Below the pieces are notes generated by a model. The model saw only the letters and a list, made by a program, of their open reading frames with translations. It made no database searches and was not told the origin of the DNA. 64,000 bases of DNA from Larus michahellis (lineage: Eukaryota; Chordata; Aves; Charadriiformes; Laridae). The stretch is from positions 5,806,201 to 5,870,200 of the forward strand of contig NC_133913.1 in assembly GCF_964199755.1 (NCBI RefSeq). Direction: 5' to 3'. Below, in pieces: positions 50,501 through 58,084 of the stretch (positions are counted from its first letter, which is position 1; every line of letters begins with the position of its first letter). The position numbers were made by a program, and so were the translations under genes.

Positions 50501-51505
50501 CACGGCCGGCCGGCCGCGCTCAAGGACGGGGACACGGGAGCGGAACCCCCGGGGTCTCGGGGAGCTGTCACCCCCCCGGGGACGTGGCACCGGCATCGCC
50601 CGCATCTCACCCCGGGAGCGATGCCGGGGAGAACGGCACCGAGGAGGATGAGGATGATGAGGACATCCGCAGCACCGGCTGCCTGCGGCGCGGCTCCCCG
50701 CCACGGCCCAGCGTCCCCCGGCAGCCGGGGTCACCCCGACACTTACGGGATGGGTGTCCCCATGTGTCCGTCCCCGTCTCCCCCCCCCGCAACGAGAGCA
50801 CCCGGCGTGGGGCAGGGCCCAGCACCCCCGTGAGTAACGGGGCGTGGGGGGGGTTGGGGTGGGGGGGAAGAGGTAAAAAATTAGGAGTAGTAAGGAAAAT
50901 AATTAAATAAGAAATAAAATAAGGGATAAAAGTGATCAAACAGTACACAAAACAATAAAATAAAATGATAACCGAAACAATGCGATTAAATAATGGCATA
51001 AAATCACGGATAAGATAATATAGTGAAATAATAAAAATAAGAAAATAAAATAGGGGATGTAGTGAATATAATACAATAAAATAATGATTATAATAATAAA
51101 TTGAAATAATTAATGTGATAATAAATTTAAATCAGCAATATAATATAAAGAACGGGCATAATAATTAAAATAGTAAGACTATAACGATGCTGCTGCTGCT
51201 GCTGATGATGATGATGACAAAACCGCCCGTAAAAAACCCGGGCAGGGTTCCGGAGCCACCCCCCGAAGCAGGGCGCCCCCCCCCCGCACCCCTCCATCCC
51301 TCCTGCCCCCCACCCCCCCCCGTGCCCCCCCCCCGCTCACCAGGACGCGGCCGAAGCGCTCCTCCAGCTCGGCGGCGGCGGGCATGGGCTGCCGGGCGGG
51401 CGGCGGGGCGGCGGCGGCGGCGGCGGGGGGGGGCACCGGCAGCCGGTTGTCGCGGTTCTCCCGCCCCGCGGCCCCCCCCTCCATGCCCCCGGCCGCGTTG
51501 CCCAT
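32495..51505 (-). CDS. FMNL1: FMNL1, formin-like protein 1, full gene model
   Basis: Diaphanous-related formin that nucleates and elongates unbranched actin at the membrane of leukocytes and is opened by Rho-family GTPases. Twenty-five shared coding exons (51505-51341, 44243-44160, 43888-43805, 43723-43650, 43058-42975, 42695-42555, 41298-41190, 40943-40867, 40782-40689, 40345-40271, 39768-39658, 39545-39396, 39302-39201, 39087-38826, 38635-38336, 38215-38094, 37604-37402, 37122-36888, 36788-36720, 36574-36494, 35201-35072, 34961-34798, 34549-34448, 34177-34085, 33937-33814) join in frame, followed by either 33543-33452 (1,108 residues) or 32598-32495 (1,112). Human FMNL1 is about 1,100. Order: N-myristoylation start MGNAAG, GBD/FH3 (about 30-450), FH1 polyproline (538-638), FH2 (about 640-1035), DAD (about 1060-1085). 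Assigned to FMNL1 rather than FMNL2/3 by the MGNAAG/alanine-rich N-terminus and by its position next to MAP3K14. Intron 1 is 7.1 kb; most others are under 600 bp. Confidence 0.96.
32884..33345 (+). repeat. CR1 LINE fragment between the two FMNL1 terminal exons
   Basis: Reads GGGTCTCTTCAGCCTGGAAA, AACTTCTTTGCTGTGAGGGT and ends GGCTGGGATTCCGTGAT. Plus strand, so antisense to FMNL1. It belongs to a CR1 subfamily different from most other copies here and occupies about half of the intron between exon a and exon b. Confidence 0.92.
33452..33543 (-). CDS. FMNL1: FMNL1 alternative exon a ([12 protein letters not shown]-terminus)
   Basis: Acceptor CTGCTCAG; reads [20 protein letters not shown] and ends EESPL with TAG at 33452-33454. 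The TAG is followed immediately by a good donor (TAG|GTAACG), so the exon can also be spliced on to the distal exon. The protein end is the classical FMNL1 tail. Confidence 0.93.
33814..33937 (-). CDS. FMNL1: FMNL1 exon 25: DAD core
   Basis: Encodes [15 protein letters not shown] and [12 protein letters not shown], the diaphanous autoregulatory domain core that binds the N-terminal DID. Residues 1038-1078. A splice choice for the C-terminus follows it. Confidence 0.95.
34085..34177 (-). CDS. FMNL1: FMNL1 exon 24: FH2-DAD linker
   Basis: Encodes [20 protein letters not shown] and a short Pro/Glu/Ser stretch. A charged helix typical of the end of FH2 in the FMNL family. Confidence 0.93.
34448..34549 (-). 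CDS. FMNL1: FMNL1 exon 23: FH2 C-terminal part
   Basis: Encodes [16 protein letters not shown] and [13 protein letters not shown], a conserved FH2 segment (YFGEnPKt). Residues 973-1006. Confidence 0.95.
34798..34961 (-). CDS. FMNL1: FMNL1 exon 22: FH2 coiled-coil segment
   Basis: Encodes [20 protein letters not shown] and [20 protein letters not shown]. Residues 918-972. Confidence 0.95.
35072..35201 (-). CDS. FMNL1: FMNL1 exon 21: FH2
   Basis: Encodes [20 protein letters not shown] and [10 protein letters not shown], a hallmark FH2 block. Flanked upstream by the minisatellite-filled intron 20. Confidence 0.96.
35277..36420. repeat. Minisatellite (26-30 bp units) in FMNL1 intron 20
   Basis: About 40 degenerate units alternating GCTGGTTCCCACATCCCTCC and GCTCCCTGCATCCCTCCATC forms, filling nearly the whole 1.3-kb intron between exons 20 and 21. 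The units share CATCCCTCCATCCCC with the arrays at 30.4-31.05 and 37.2 kb. Confidence 0.92.
36494..36574 (-). CDS. FMNL1: FMNL1 exon 20: FH2 GNYMN motif
   Basis: Encodes [20 protein letters not shown] and RLQSLDA. GNYMN...RG.A.GF is the most diagnostic FH2 motif. Confidence 0.97.
36720..36788 (-). CDS. FMNL1: FMNL1 exon 19: FH2
   Basis: A 69-nt exon encoding [20 protein letters not shown] and ILE, residues 825-847. Confidence 0.95.
36888..37122 (-). CDS. FMNL1: FMNL1 exon 18: FH2 knob/linker region
   Basis: Encodes [37 protein letters not shown] and [14 protein letters not shown]. Residues 746-824. Confidence 0.96.
37190..37290. repeat. Short CATCCCTCCATCACTGGTCC-type repeat in FMNL1 intron 17
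   Basis: A few copies of a roughly 28-40 bp unit (CATCACTGGTCCCTGCATCC). The same words occur in the intron-20 minisatellite. Confidence 0.75.
37402..37604 (-). CDS. FMNL1: FMNL1 exon 17: FH2 start
   Basis: Encodes [20 protein letters not shown] and [14 protein letters not shown], conserved across the FMNL family. Residues 679-746. Confidence 0.96.
38094..38215 (-). CDS. FMNL1: FMNL1 exon 16: FH2 lasso
   Basis: Encodes [20 protein letters not shown] and [13 protein letters not shown]. This is the lasso/linker region through which FH2 dimerises. Confidence 0.96.
38336..38635 (-). CDS. FMNL1: FMNL1 exon 15: FH1 polyproline domain
   Basis: A 300-nt exon encoding only proline-rich sequence with runs of up to nine prolines ([24 protein letters not shown]), residues 538-638. 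FH1 binds profilin-actin and feeds FH2. Exon limits are firm (acceptor TTCCATTGCAG, donor TCAG|GTGAGT); the unit number is prone to assembly error. Confidence 0.93.
38826..39087 (-). CDS. FMNL1: FMNL1 exon 14: coiled coil to Ala/Thr-rich linker
   Basis: Encodes [30 protein letters not shown] and then a low-complexity alanine/threonine run ([19 protein letters not shown]) before FH1. The run comes from GCC/ACC codon repeats. Confidence 0.92.
39201..39302 (-). CDS. FMNL1: FMNL1 exon 13: coiled coil
   Basis: Encodes [20 protein letters not shown] and [14 protein letters not shown], a heptad-rich coiled coil after FH3. Confidence 0.95.
39396..39545 (-). CDS. FMNL1: FMNL1 exon 12: FH3 dimerisation region
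   Basis: Encodes [20 protein letters not shown] and [20 protein letters not shown]. Residues 367-416. Confidence 0.95.
39658..39768 (-). CDS. FMNL1: FMNL1 exon 11: FH3
   Basis: Encodes [20 protein letters not shown] and [12 protein letters not shown]. Residues 330-366. Confidence 0.96.
39820..40250. repeat. 45-bp minisatellite in FMNL1 intron 10
   Basis: About 9 units of GGCTCAGCAGCCCTTGGGGA plus CACA(A/G)nGCCCCGGGGACAGCA-type sequence, with some shortened units. It occupies nearly all of the 500-bp intron between exons 10 and 11. Confidence 0.9.
40271..40345 (-). CDS. FMNL1: FMNL1 exon 10: FH3
   Basis: Encodes [20 protein letters not shown] and NIDFM. Residues 305-329. Confidence 0.96.
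40689..40782 (-). CDS. FMNL1: FMNL1 exon 9: FH3/DID
   Basis: Encodes [20 protein letters not shown] and FDNFKE, armadillo-type helices of the DID that bind DAD. Confidence 0.96.
40867..40943 (-). CDS. FMNL1: FMNL1 exon 8: FH3/DID
   Basis: Encodes [20 protein letters not shown] and NNKNA, nearly identical to mammals. Confidence 0.96.
41190..41298 (-). CDS. FMNL1: FMNL1 exon 7: FH3/DID
   Basis: Encodes [20 protein letters not shown] and [11 protein letters not shown]. Residues 211-247. Confidence 0.96.
42555..42695 (-). CDS. FMNL1: FMNL1 exon 6: variable GBD linker
   Basis: Encodes [33 protein letters not shown] and KVRHLTV. A serine-rich loop that is weakly conserved between FMNL paralogs. 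Confidence 0.94.
42975..43058 (-). CDS. FMNL1: FMNL1 exon 5: GBD
   Basis: Encodes [20 protein letters not shown] and AFAQCSV. Residues 136-164. Confidence 0.96.
43650..43723 (-). CDS. FMNL1: FMNL1 exon 4: GBD
   Basis: Encodes [20 protein letters not shown] and TNYIG. It joins directly to SRK of exon 3; the 10-residue insert that I recall from human FMNL1 at this join is absent. Confidence 0.95.
43805..43888 (-). CDS. FMNL1: FMNL1 exon 3: GBD
   Basis: Encodes [20 protein letters not shown] and DTGGVSRK. Residues 84-111. Confidence 0.95.
44160..44243 (-). CDS. FMNL1: FMNL1 exon 2: GBD
   Basis: Encodes [20 protein letters not shown] and ELICDQ, the start of the GTPase-binding region common to all formin-like proteins. 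Confidence 0.96.
44341..44560. repeat. About 21-bp minisatellite in FMNL1 intron 1
   Basis: Roughly ten copies of GGTGGGAGGATGGGGACACC with small changes, starting about 100 bp upstream (in transcript sense) of exon 2's acceptor. In the sense strand it is C-rich. Confidence 0.9.
46437..46930. repeat. 62-bp minisatellite array A in FMNL1 intron 1
   Basis: Eight units with a 62-bp period (starts near 46443, 46505, 46559, 46621, 46683, 46745, 46807, 46869); one unit is 8 bp short. The unit contains AGCCAGCATCCAAGGATGGA, GGATCC and GGGCATCCAGGGGCATCCC. Because 62 is not a multiple of 3, long spurious ORFs run through it. Confidence 0.95.
48245..48660. repeat. 62-bp minisatellite array B in FMNL1 intron 1
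   Basis: Five to six further units of the same 62-bp repeat in the same orientation (starts near 48268, 48329, 48391, 48453, 48515). It is followed by the same 3' flank as array A (CATGGGGG..TGATCCAGCCACG, ACCCCCGCA..AGGACACCCTCCTCATCC). Confidence 0.93.
48922..48955. repeat. Short CATCTGCAAA triplication
   Basis: CATCTGCAAACATCTGCAAA then CATCTGCAG: three 10-bp copies in FMNL1 intron 1. Confidence 0.85.
50870..51180. repeat. A-rich (AATAAAATAA-type) block in FMNL1 intron 1
   Basis: About 310 bp of degenerate AAATAAAATAA sequence on the plus strand, lying directly between GC-rich intron and the FMNL1 promoter island. Confidence 0.85.
51187..51218. repeat. (CTG)n(ATG)n triplet tract
   Basis: TGCTGCTGCTGCTGCTGATG followed by ATGATGATGATGACA: two short triplet runs joined head to tail, about 120 bp into FMNL1 intron 1. 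Confidence 0.85.
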
Positions 51506-51770
51506 GGCGGGGAGCGGGGGGGGGCGTCGGAGCGGTGGGTCGGGGTCGGGTCTCGGAGCGGTGTGGGGGGGGGTGTGTGGGGGGGGTCCTTCCCCTCCCG
51601 CGGCGCTGCCGCTCTCCGGCGCTCACAACTTGGGCCGGGGCGTTATCGCGGCGGGAACACCGCCCCCCCCCCCGCCCCCCCCCGCCCCCGCGGGCCGGGC
51701 TCCGGCAGCGGGAGGGGCCCCGGCACCTGCCGCCCCCGCCGCGGGGGGGCCGCGGCCCGCACCTTGTCCT
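51200..51770 (-). promoter_or_regulatory. FMNL1: CpG-island promoter and 5' UTR of FMNL1
   Basis: A very GC-rich CpG island covering exon 1 and about 260 bp upstream of the ATG, with C- and G-runs that could form quadruplexes and no TATA box. Sharply bounded on both sides by AT-rich simple sequence. The transcription start itself cannot be placed. Confidence 0.7.
51341..51505 (-). CDS. FMNL1: FMNL1 exon 1: start codon, myristoylation signal
   Basis: Encodes [14 protein letters not shown], an Ala/Pro-rich run and [15 protein letters not shown] (55 residues). Gly2 in MGNAAG is the N-myristoylation site known in mammalian FMNL proteins. The start context CCGCCATGG is strong. Donor CTG|GTGAGC. 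Confidence 0.95.
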
Positions 51771-51785
51771 GTCCTGTCCTGTCCT
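51762..51785. repeat. (TCCTG)n pentanucleotide
   Basis: CTTGTCCTGTCCTGTCCTGT: about four 5-bp units that lead straight into the (TTTTA)n tract. Confidence 0.85.
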
Positions 51786-51789
51786 AGCC

Positions 51790-52460
51790 TATTTATTTTA
51801 TTTTATTTTATTTTATTTTATTTTATTTTATTTTATTTTATTTTATTTTATTTTATTTGTATTTTTATTTTTTTTTATTTTACTGTATTTTATTATTTTA
51901 TTTGGGGGTCTTATTATTTTACTTTATTTTATTAGGGATTTTTTATTCTTTTGTTTATTTTATTACTTAACTATGTTATTTAAATCTTATTTATTGACAG
52001 GTTGTTATTTTTATTTTCATTTACAATTTTATTTATTTTTTATTTCATTCCATTATTTTTATCGCCATTTTTATTTCATTATTTTCCTGGTAGTTTCTTA
52101 TTTGAGCTCACTTTATATGTATCTTATCTATTTATGGACTTTTAATTTTTTATTATTTTCTTTTCTTTTACTTTATTTTTTATCTTATTTAGTTTATTTT
52201 ATTATTTTATTTTATTTTATTTTATTTTATTTTATTTTATTTTATTTTATTTTATTTTTTATTTTATTTAGTTTATTTTATTATTTATTTTGTTTTACTT
52301 CTTTTTTTTATCTTACTTAGTTTATTTTATTATTTATCTTATTTACCTTTAATTGTTTTTAAATTACTTTCTGTCATTTTACTTTAGTTTTTTATCTCAT
52401 TTATTTCATTTTATTGCTTCTTTTCTTTTATTTACCTTTCAAATTTATTGATTATTTCAT
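51790..52460. repeat. (TTTTA)n pentanucleotide and derived T-rich block
   Basis: Perfect TTTTA runs at about 51795-51857 and 52200-52257, joined by degenerate TTTATT-rich DNA. It is strongly T-skewed on the plus strand, opposite to the A-rich block on the other side of the FMNL1 island. Confidence 0.93.
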
Positions 52461-52954
52461 TTTCTTAAGGGGCGGGTGGGAGCGAGGAGGGCAGCCAGGG
52501 GGGGTGTCGGGCTCCCTCCCCTCGACCCCTCTCTCCCCACCTGGGCCACCGCAGCAGGGGGAGCTGAGCCTGAGCAAACTCATCACATCCCTGGGCAGGG
52601 AAGCTCCAGAGCGTGTGACACCCGGTCTGGGGGGGGGGTCCCTGGGTGGGGACACACACCCAGTGCCATGGTGGGGAGGGACAGATCCCGATGGCCGGGC
52701 CGGGATAAAGCCGAACGAGCAGAACCACCTCGCCCAAGGGTGCCACGGGCAGGGGGCACGCGGGCACGGCGCCGGCATTGGCGTCAACGCTCCCGGGGAC
52801 CGCCGCGCCTGCCACCTTCAGTCGGGGACGTGGCAGCGGGTTCCACCCCGTCAACACGCATCTCCTGCCGGCTCCCTGCCCGCCCAGGTCAAGGACCCAC
52901 ACGTCTCCCCGTGGCTCCTGCCGCTGCCGGGACGCGAAGGGCGTTATTCTGCTG
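52461..52954. other. Intergenic GC-rich DNA, nothing recognised
   Basis: GC-rich sequence upstream of FMNL1 with no recognised exon or named repeat. Open frames are short and show no family resemblance. Confidence 0.5.
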
Positions 52955-53372
52955 AGATTTGGCGAGATTTGTTGAAATTTACCGAGATTTGGTGGGATTT
53001 ACCGAGATTCGGTGAGATTTACTGAGATTCGGCAAGATTTGGTAAGACTTGCTGAGATTTTTGCGAGATTTGACGAGATTGACTGAGAGCTGGTGAGCTT
53101 TGGTGAGCTTTGCCAAGATTTGGCGAGATCTGTCAAGATTTGATGAGATCTGACGAGATTTGATGCGATTTGCTGAGTTTTGGCAGGGCTTGATAAGTCT
53201 TACTGAGATCTGCTGAGACGGGATGCGTTCTGCCGAGATCTGGCGAGATTTGATGCGTTTTCACCAAGATTTGGCGAGATTTGAAGTGATTTGCCCAGAC
53301 CTGGTGAGACTTGACGATACTTACCAAGATTTGGTGAGATTTCTGGTGAGATTCGGTGACATTTGGTGACAT
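52955..53372. repeat. Degenerate GAGATTTGG(T/C) tandem repeat
   Basis: About 415 bp of roughly 10-20 bp units such as GGCGAGATTTG, GGTGAGATTTACC and TGAGATTCGG, strongly diverged from one another. The transition to unique sequence at about 53372 is sharp. Confidence 0.9.
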
Positions 53373-55701
53373 TTAAGGCTCGAGGAGAGACCCACTGTGG
53401 GATGGGTGGAGGTTGGATCCAGATGGGACCCCGGGACCCCCGTGATCCGCCGTGGTCCGGCACTCCCCCCGTGCCGCCCCGGGGCCAGACGCTGGCGTTA
53501 CCACGTCCATCCGGCTCCGGGTGGCATCTCCGGTTCGGCAGGACCCGCCGAGGTGCCGGCGCTCGGCACCGCAGGGAGCGGGGGAACGCGCCGGACCTGT
53601 TCTACCAACCCCTCCGCCCTCCGCAAAGCCCAGCTCCCAACCCCTGGGGACGCGCCAGGCAGCCGTCACCGGCTCCCGAGCTGCCCTTGCCGCCACGCTG
53701 CCTCCTCCCCATCATCTCCGGGGCTTTGGGGAGGTCGGAGATGAGCCGCCGGCGGCTCAGCGGCGCCGAAATCGGGGTCACCCACATTTGGGTTTGTTCT
53801 CATTTGCCAAAGCTCAATTTTGCAGCTGAAATCATATCGTTTCATTAAATATCTCAGCAGCTCATTAAATATTTTGCATTTAATTCCCCGATCCTGATTT
53901 GCAAACTTCAGTGGGGATGGGGATGGCCACCACGACGCTGTCCCAGAGGTGTTCCCAGGAGGACAGATGTCACCAGGACCATGCGTGAGGACCAGGGCTT
54001 TCACCCAGAGCTGTCCCACGCCGGCAACAGGCTCTGCTATGGGGCAGGCTGTCTGTGGGGACCTCAAGGTCTGGATCCCACCATGAGCGTCCCACCCACA
54101 TGCCGGGGTGAAACCTGGGTGCTGTTGGAGCACCCACGTTCATGCTGGCAACACCTTCCTGACCACAGCTGGAAAATGGTTCAAGGACCTTCCCTGCTGG
54201 GAAGCTCCAGGGATGGGATCCCAACCTGGGAATGAAGGGCAGCAGTGGAAACCCCAACCCAGAAGAGCCGGTGAGGACAAGGTGGTGGTGGTGGGACAGG
54301 CTGTGCCAGGCTTTGATCTCAAAGGCCCCACCAGGTCCCTCCTGACTTGGGGTGGGATGTCCCATGTCAAGGGCAAGAGCGATCAGCGCAGTAGGCAGGG
54401 CTGGGCAGGATGGGGTTGACCTGAAGGACAGCTGTGGCTCCCCATCCCCAGGAGAAGCAGGGATGAGGCCAATGGTACCATCTCCTGGCCATGGCAAGGG
54501 CTGCGACGGCGAGATGAAGGCCGTGAAAGCTGGGCAGAAAATGGGGGCTGTGCACCAGGGCTTGTGGCCCTTTGTGCTCAGGGAGGTGTTTCACGAGAAA
54601 TTCAGGGTTGGGCTGATCCCCACAGGCAGGGCCCTGAGCTGCAAAGAGGGACCCCAGCCCTGGCGTCTGTGTTGGACCTCAGTGCTGGAGGTCCTTGGTG
54701 CAGGTAGGACATGGCAGTCCTTGCACCAGGAGGATGAGGTGGGGGGAGAATCCTGCTCACCCCTCATCTCAGCCCCACAGGCTGAGGTGCCTCTGGAGGT
54801 GGTAGACCAACCAGAGTGCCTTGGTGGGACCCTGCCCTTCTCTCGGGCCAGCCCTGCACGACCCATCCTGGGCACCACACCTTGGGGTGATGGTTGTTGA
54901 GCTCCTGTGACCACAAAGAGCCTCCTGACCTTCCCCCAGAGCCTGGCCAGGACTTGGCCATGTCCTTTGAGAGGTGAGGACACCCCACTTCCCTCAGGGA
55001 GCTTTGCTGAGGGACGAGTGTGTCACAACTCGGGTGTTCCTGGTGTTCCCTCATCACCTGCAGCTTCTGTCCTCATGTAACTGCCTTGGCATCTGTTGCT
55101 ACCAAGTCCTCGTGCTCTCGTGTCTTCTCTGCGTTCACCACTTTTCCGGGGTTTGACCTGCGGTACGCGAAGGCTTTTATCTGACAACTGAAATTACCTG
55201 GTGGCTGTTCGCTCCCTGCTATAATAGTCTTTAAAAAAAAAAAAATTCTAGAAATGACGTGTTCAAATAATAGTCTTCAGGACGTGCCCAGGGCTAATTA
55301 TTTTTTTTTTTTTTTTTAACATTAAGGTTGACTTCAGACTTAGGTTTGCTTTCTTAATTCATTTTAATTCACTGGAAAACACTCAAGTAGGACATCGTGC
55401 TCTTCTGTTGGTTTTTTCTCCTGAATCTTCAGGTCCACAAAAAAAAATAAAATAAAAATACTATTTCTCGATGTCAGACCTACGCAGGCAACATTTCCTC
55501 ATCCAAAAAAGCATTCCTAGACCTCGATTGCACAGCCCAAAATAAACCCAAGGTTATCGTGATAACTTGGCACTGCAGGGTTCAGCTCCAGAAGTTCGAG
55601 GGTGCTTGGACAGCTGACCCCCACCTCACGCACCCCCGCGGAGCCGGACCGAGGGGTACCTGAGACAGGGAGGGAACCGTTTCTCAAGGTTCCCCAAGGT
55701 C
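53373..55701. other. Intergenic DNA between FMNL1 and the kinase gene
   Basis: No spliced gene was recognised on either strand. Poly-A and poly-T runs lie near 55231 and 55300. HEXIM1, near FMNL1 in human and normally a single-exon ORF of about 350 codons, is not present. Confidence 0.5.
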
Positions 55702-55992
55702 GTAGAATCACAGAACGTGTTGGGTTGGAAGGGACCTCTAAAGGCCATCTAGTCCAACCCCCTGCAGTGAGCAGGGACATCTTCAACTAGATCAGGTCGC
55801 TCAGAGCCTCATCCAGCCTGGCCTTGAATGTCTCCAGGGACGGGGCCTCCGCCCCCTCTCTGGGCAACCTGGGCCAGTGTCTCACCACCCTCAGTGGAAA
55901 GAACTTCTTCCTAATGGCTGATCTAACCCTGCCCTGCTCTAGTTTAAACCACTGCCCCTCGTCCTGTCGCTACCTGCCCTCGCAAGCAGATC
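55702..55992 (-). repeat. CR1 LINE fragment
   Basis: GTAGAATCACAGAACGTGTT then CCCCCTGCAGTGAGCAGGGA and CTTCCTAATGGCTGATCTAA. The same subfamily as the 10.6-kb copy, truncated at about 290 bp. Confidence 0.92.
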
Positions 55993-57802
55993 ATCGCTCT
56001 TCCTCTCCACCGCCAGGGAGGATTTCCCATTTGAAGGCCTTCTCCGAAGCTGTGCGGCTGAAGTGAAGGTCAACCCAAGAGCCTTCCTTGATGGAAGGGT
56101 CAAGATCTTAATTCCTTTGTCTCCGAGGTGCTGAGATTGGATTTCTATTTTCAGTGCTGCTGAATTTCTCGGCGGCTGTAATGAGTTCCAGGTTTAACTC
56201 CGCTCTTCGTTTAGCCCATTGCTTTCTCAAGGGCACATTTTAATGCGTTAAGCCCGGGGAAGCAGTGGAAGGAGAAGAAATGTGTGCCTTCTGTAGGTAA
56301 ATCAGCTTCTTCTGTAGGTAAATCAATGTTTACCGTGTAAACCACAGGATCACAGAGAGAAAACTCACGTCTGGAGTTCTGGGACATGGATTTTCAGGGT
56401 TGGGAGGAGTTTGGAAAACAGATGAAGATAAACATAGTCCCCAACCAGAAATATTTTGGTAATGTCACATGGTAAATAGCTCATCAAGGGATTGATTATA
56501 CGTAACTTGGTGTTTGCTTATCATCTGCAGCTTGGAGGCATTCGGCTTGGCTCCCAGGGGATGCGTGTGAGTTCAGAGTCTGTGTAACGAGGAAAACACG
56601 GAATAAATAACGGGCAAAAATTAGGATACGATGTGTGTGAACATCGGGAGAAGAGCAGCAGAGGAGAAAGGGGTTCCTCAGCCCCTCTGTGTTACTCGGG
56701 AAGGGAAAACAAATGCCGAGGAGCGAATATGGAATACTTTTGTTTGTTTATTTGTTTCTAAGGAGCTTCTCCTCCAACTCAGAGCAGTGAAGCCACTTCT
56801 CCCGCTGAAAACATGGGAGGAACAGAAAGAACGTGAGCTCTCTCAGGAGATGTCTCACCCGACCATTAAAGAGCCAGGGTTGAACCCTGTGAGGAATGAC
56901 CTAGAGTGTGCCGGGCAATGGAAACATCAAGGCGGCCACACCATCGTTGTGGGGAGGGGGCCTCTCTAAAAGGGCTCCCCGTGCTCCAGATGTAGGTCTG
57001 GACACCCGCTTCCAAACTAAATTCCTTCTTAAGTTTCATCTGCTGTATCCAACACGGGAAGAGACCACCAAGCCTCCGGCTTCCTTCCCGTGGTCAGATG
57101 TACCCAGAAGCAGCCATCAGCCGTGGACGTCATTCACAGGAACAGGCTTTTGCCGCAAAAATTCAAGTCGGGCCTGGGCGCCGATAAAGCCTTGTCAGCT
57201 GTAGAGTCGACGCCACAAAAACGGGACAGGAAGGTGACAGCATCCCTCTCCGTCAGCCCAAGAGCAGAGCAGATAAGAGGCATGAAGTGTCCCTCAAGCA
57301 AGGGGCCACAGGCACTCCGGCTGCTCTGTCCCTCTCCGGAGGCAGCAGGATGCCAAATCCCGATATGGAAACCTCCTGCCCTGGTGGCCATCAGCTTCCT
57401 AGAGGGTTCAGCAAACTATCCGAAAGCGGGTTCGTTATCACCGCTCCAGGAGGGGCTCTGATGGCTGGTGTCCCTTTCATCTGCGTCCCGTGGGTGATCC
57501 CGGCCAGAGCTCTCAGATGCGCGTCCCTGCTGTGGTTGCCAGAGTGGGCGGATTCGGTTCTGCTTAATAAAAACAACACTTTTCTCCTACCCCCTGGTGG
57601 CCTCGCTCAGCAGGGGAGGACGAAGAGGAAGGAAGGGTCGAAGTGTGCCTCAGCCCTGCGTTGTGTGGCACGGCCACCCGGTGGCAGCGGGCACAGGCCT
57701 GGACCACTCCGACCCCACCAGGGCACCTTCACCAGCCCTCCAGCTCCAGCATGTGCTGGGGGAGAGCAGCCCCCAGCCCAGCTTCAACTGGAGGTAGGTT
57801 TT
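55993..57802. other. Intergenic DNA, nothing recognised
   Basis: Ordinary-composition sequence with a TTCTGTAGGTAAATCA duplication near 56293-56325. No recognised exon. Open frames of up to 250 codons occur but show no known family. Confidence 0.5.
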
Positions 57803-58060
57803 CACAGAATCACAGGGTGGTTGAGTGTGGAAGGAACCCCTGGAGGTCAGCTGGTCCATCACAAGTCGCCCAGGATCACTGCTAGACTGCTTTTTAGTAT
57901 CTCCAAGGATGGAGATCACACAGCCTCCCTGGGCAACCTCTGCCAGCGCTCCATCACCAGTAGAAAAGTGTTTCCTGCGGTTCAGATGGAACCTCCTGTG
58001 TTTCAGTTGGTGCCCGTGGCCTCTGGTCCTGCCACTGGGCACCACTGAGAAGAGCTCCTC
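57803..58060 (-). repeat. CR1 LINE fragment (second subfamily)
   Basis: CACAGAATCACAGGGTGGTT, then GGAACCCCTGGAGGTCAGCT and CACTGAGAAGAGC. A diverged CR1 subfamily abutting the next copy. Confidence 0.88.
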
Positions 58061-58084
58061 ATCCTAACCAGCCTTCAGGTATTT

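Noticed and set aside
51187-52320. 377-codon plus-strand open frame over FMNL1 exon 1
   Set aside because: Antisense to a CpG-island exon, then Phe/Leu/Tyr repeats from (TTTTA)n. Composition artefact.
54100-54900. Overlapping open frames on both strands in intergenic DNA
   Set aside because: No recognisable family, no splice-site pattern, and both strands equally open. No support for a gene.
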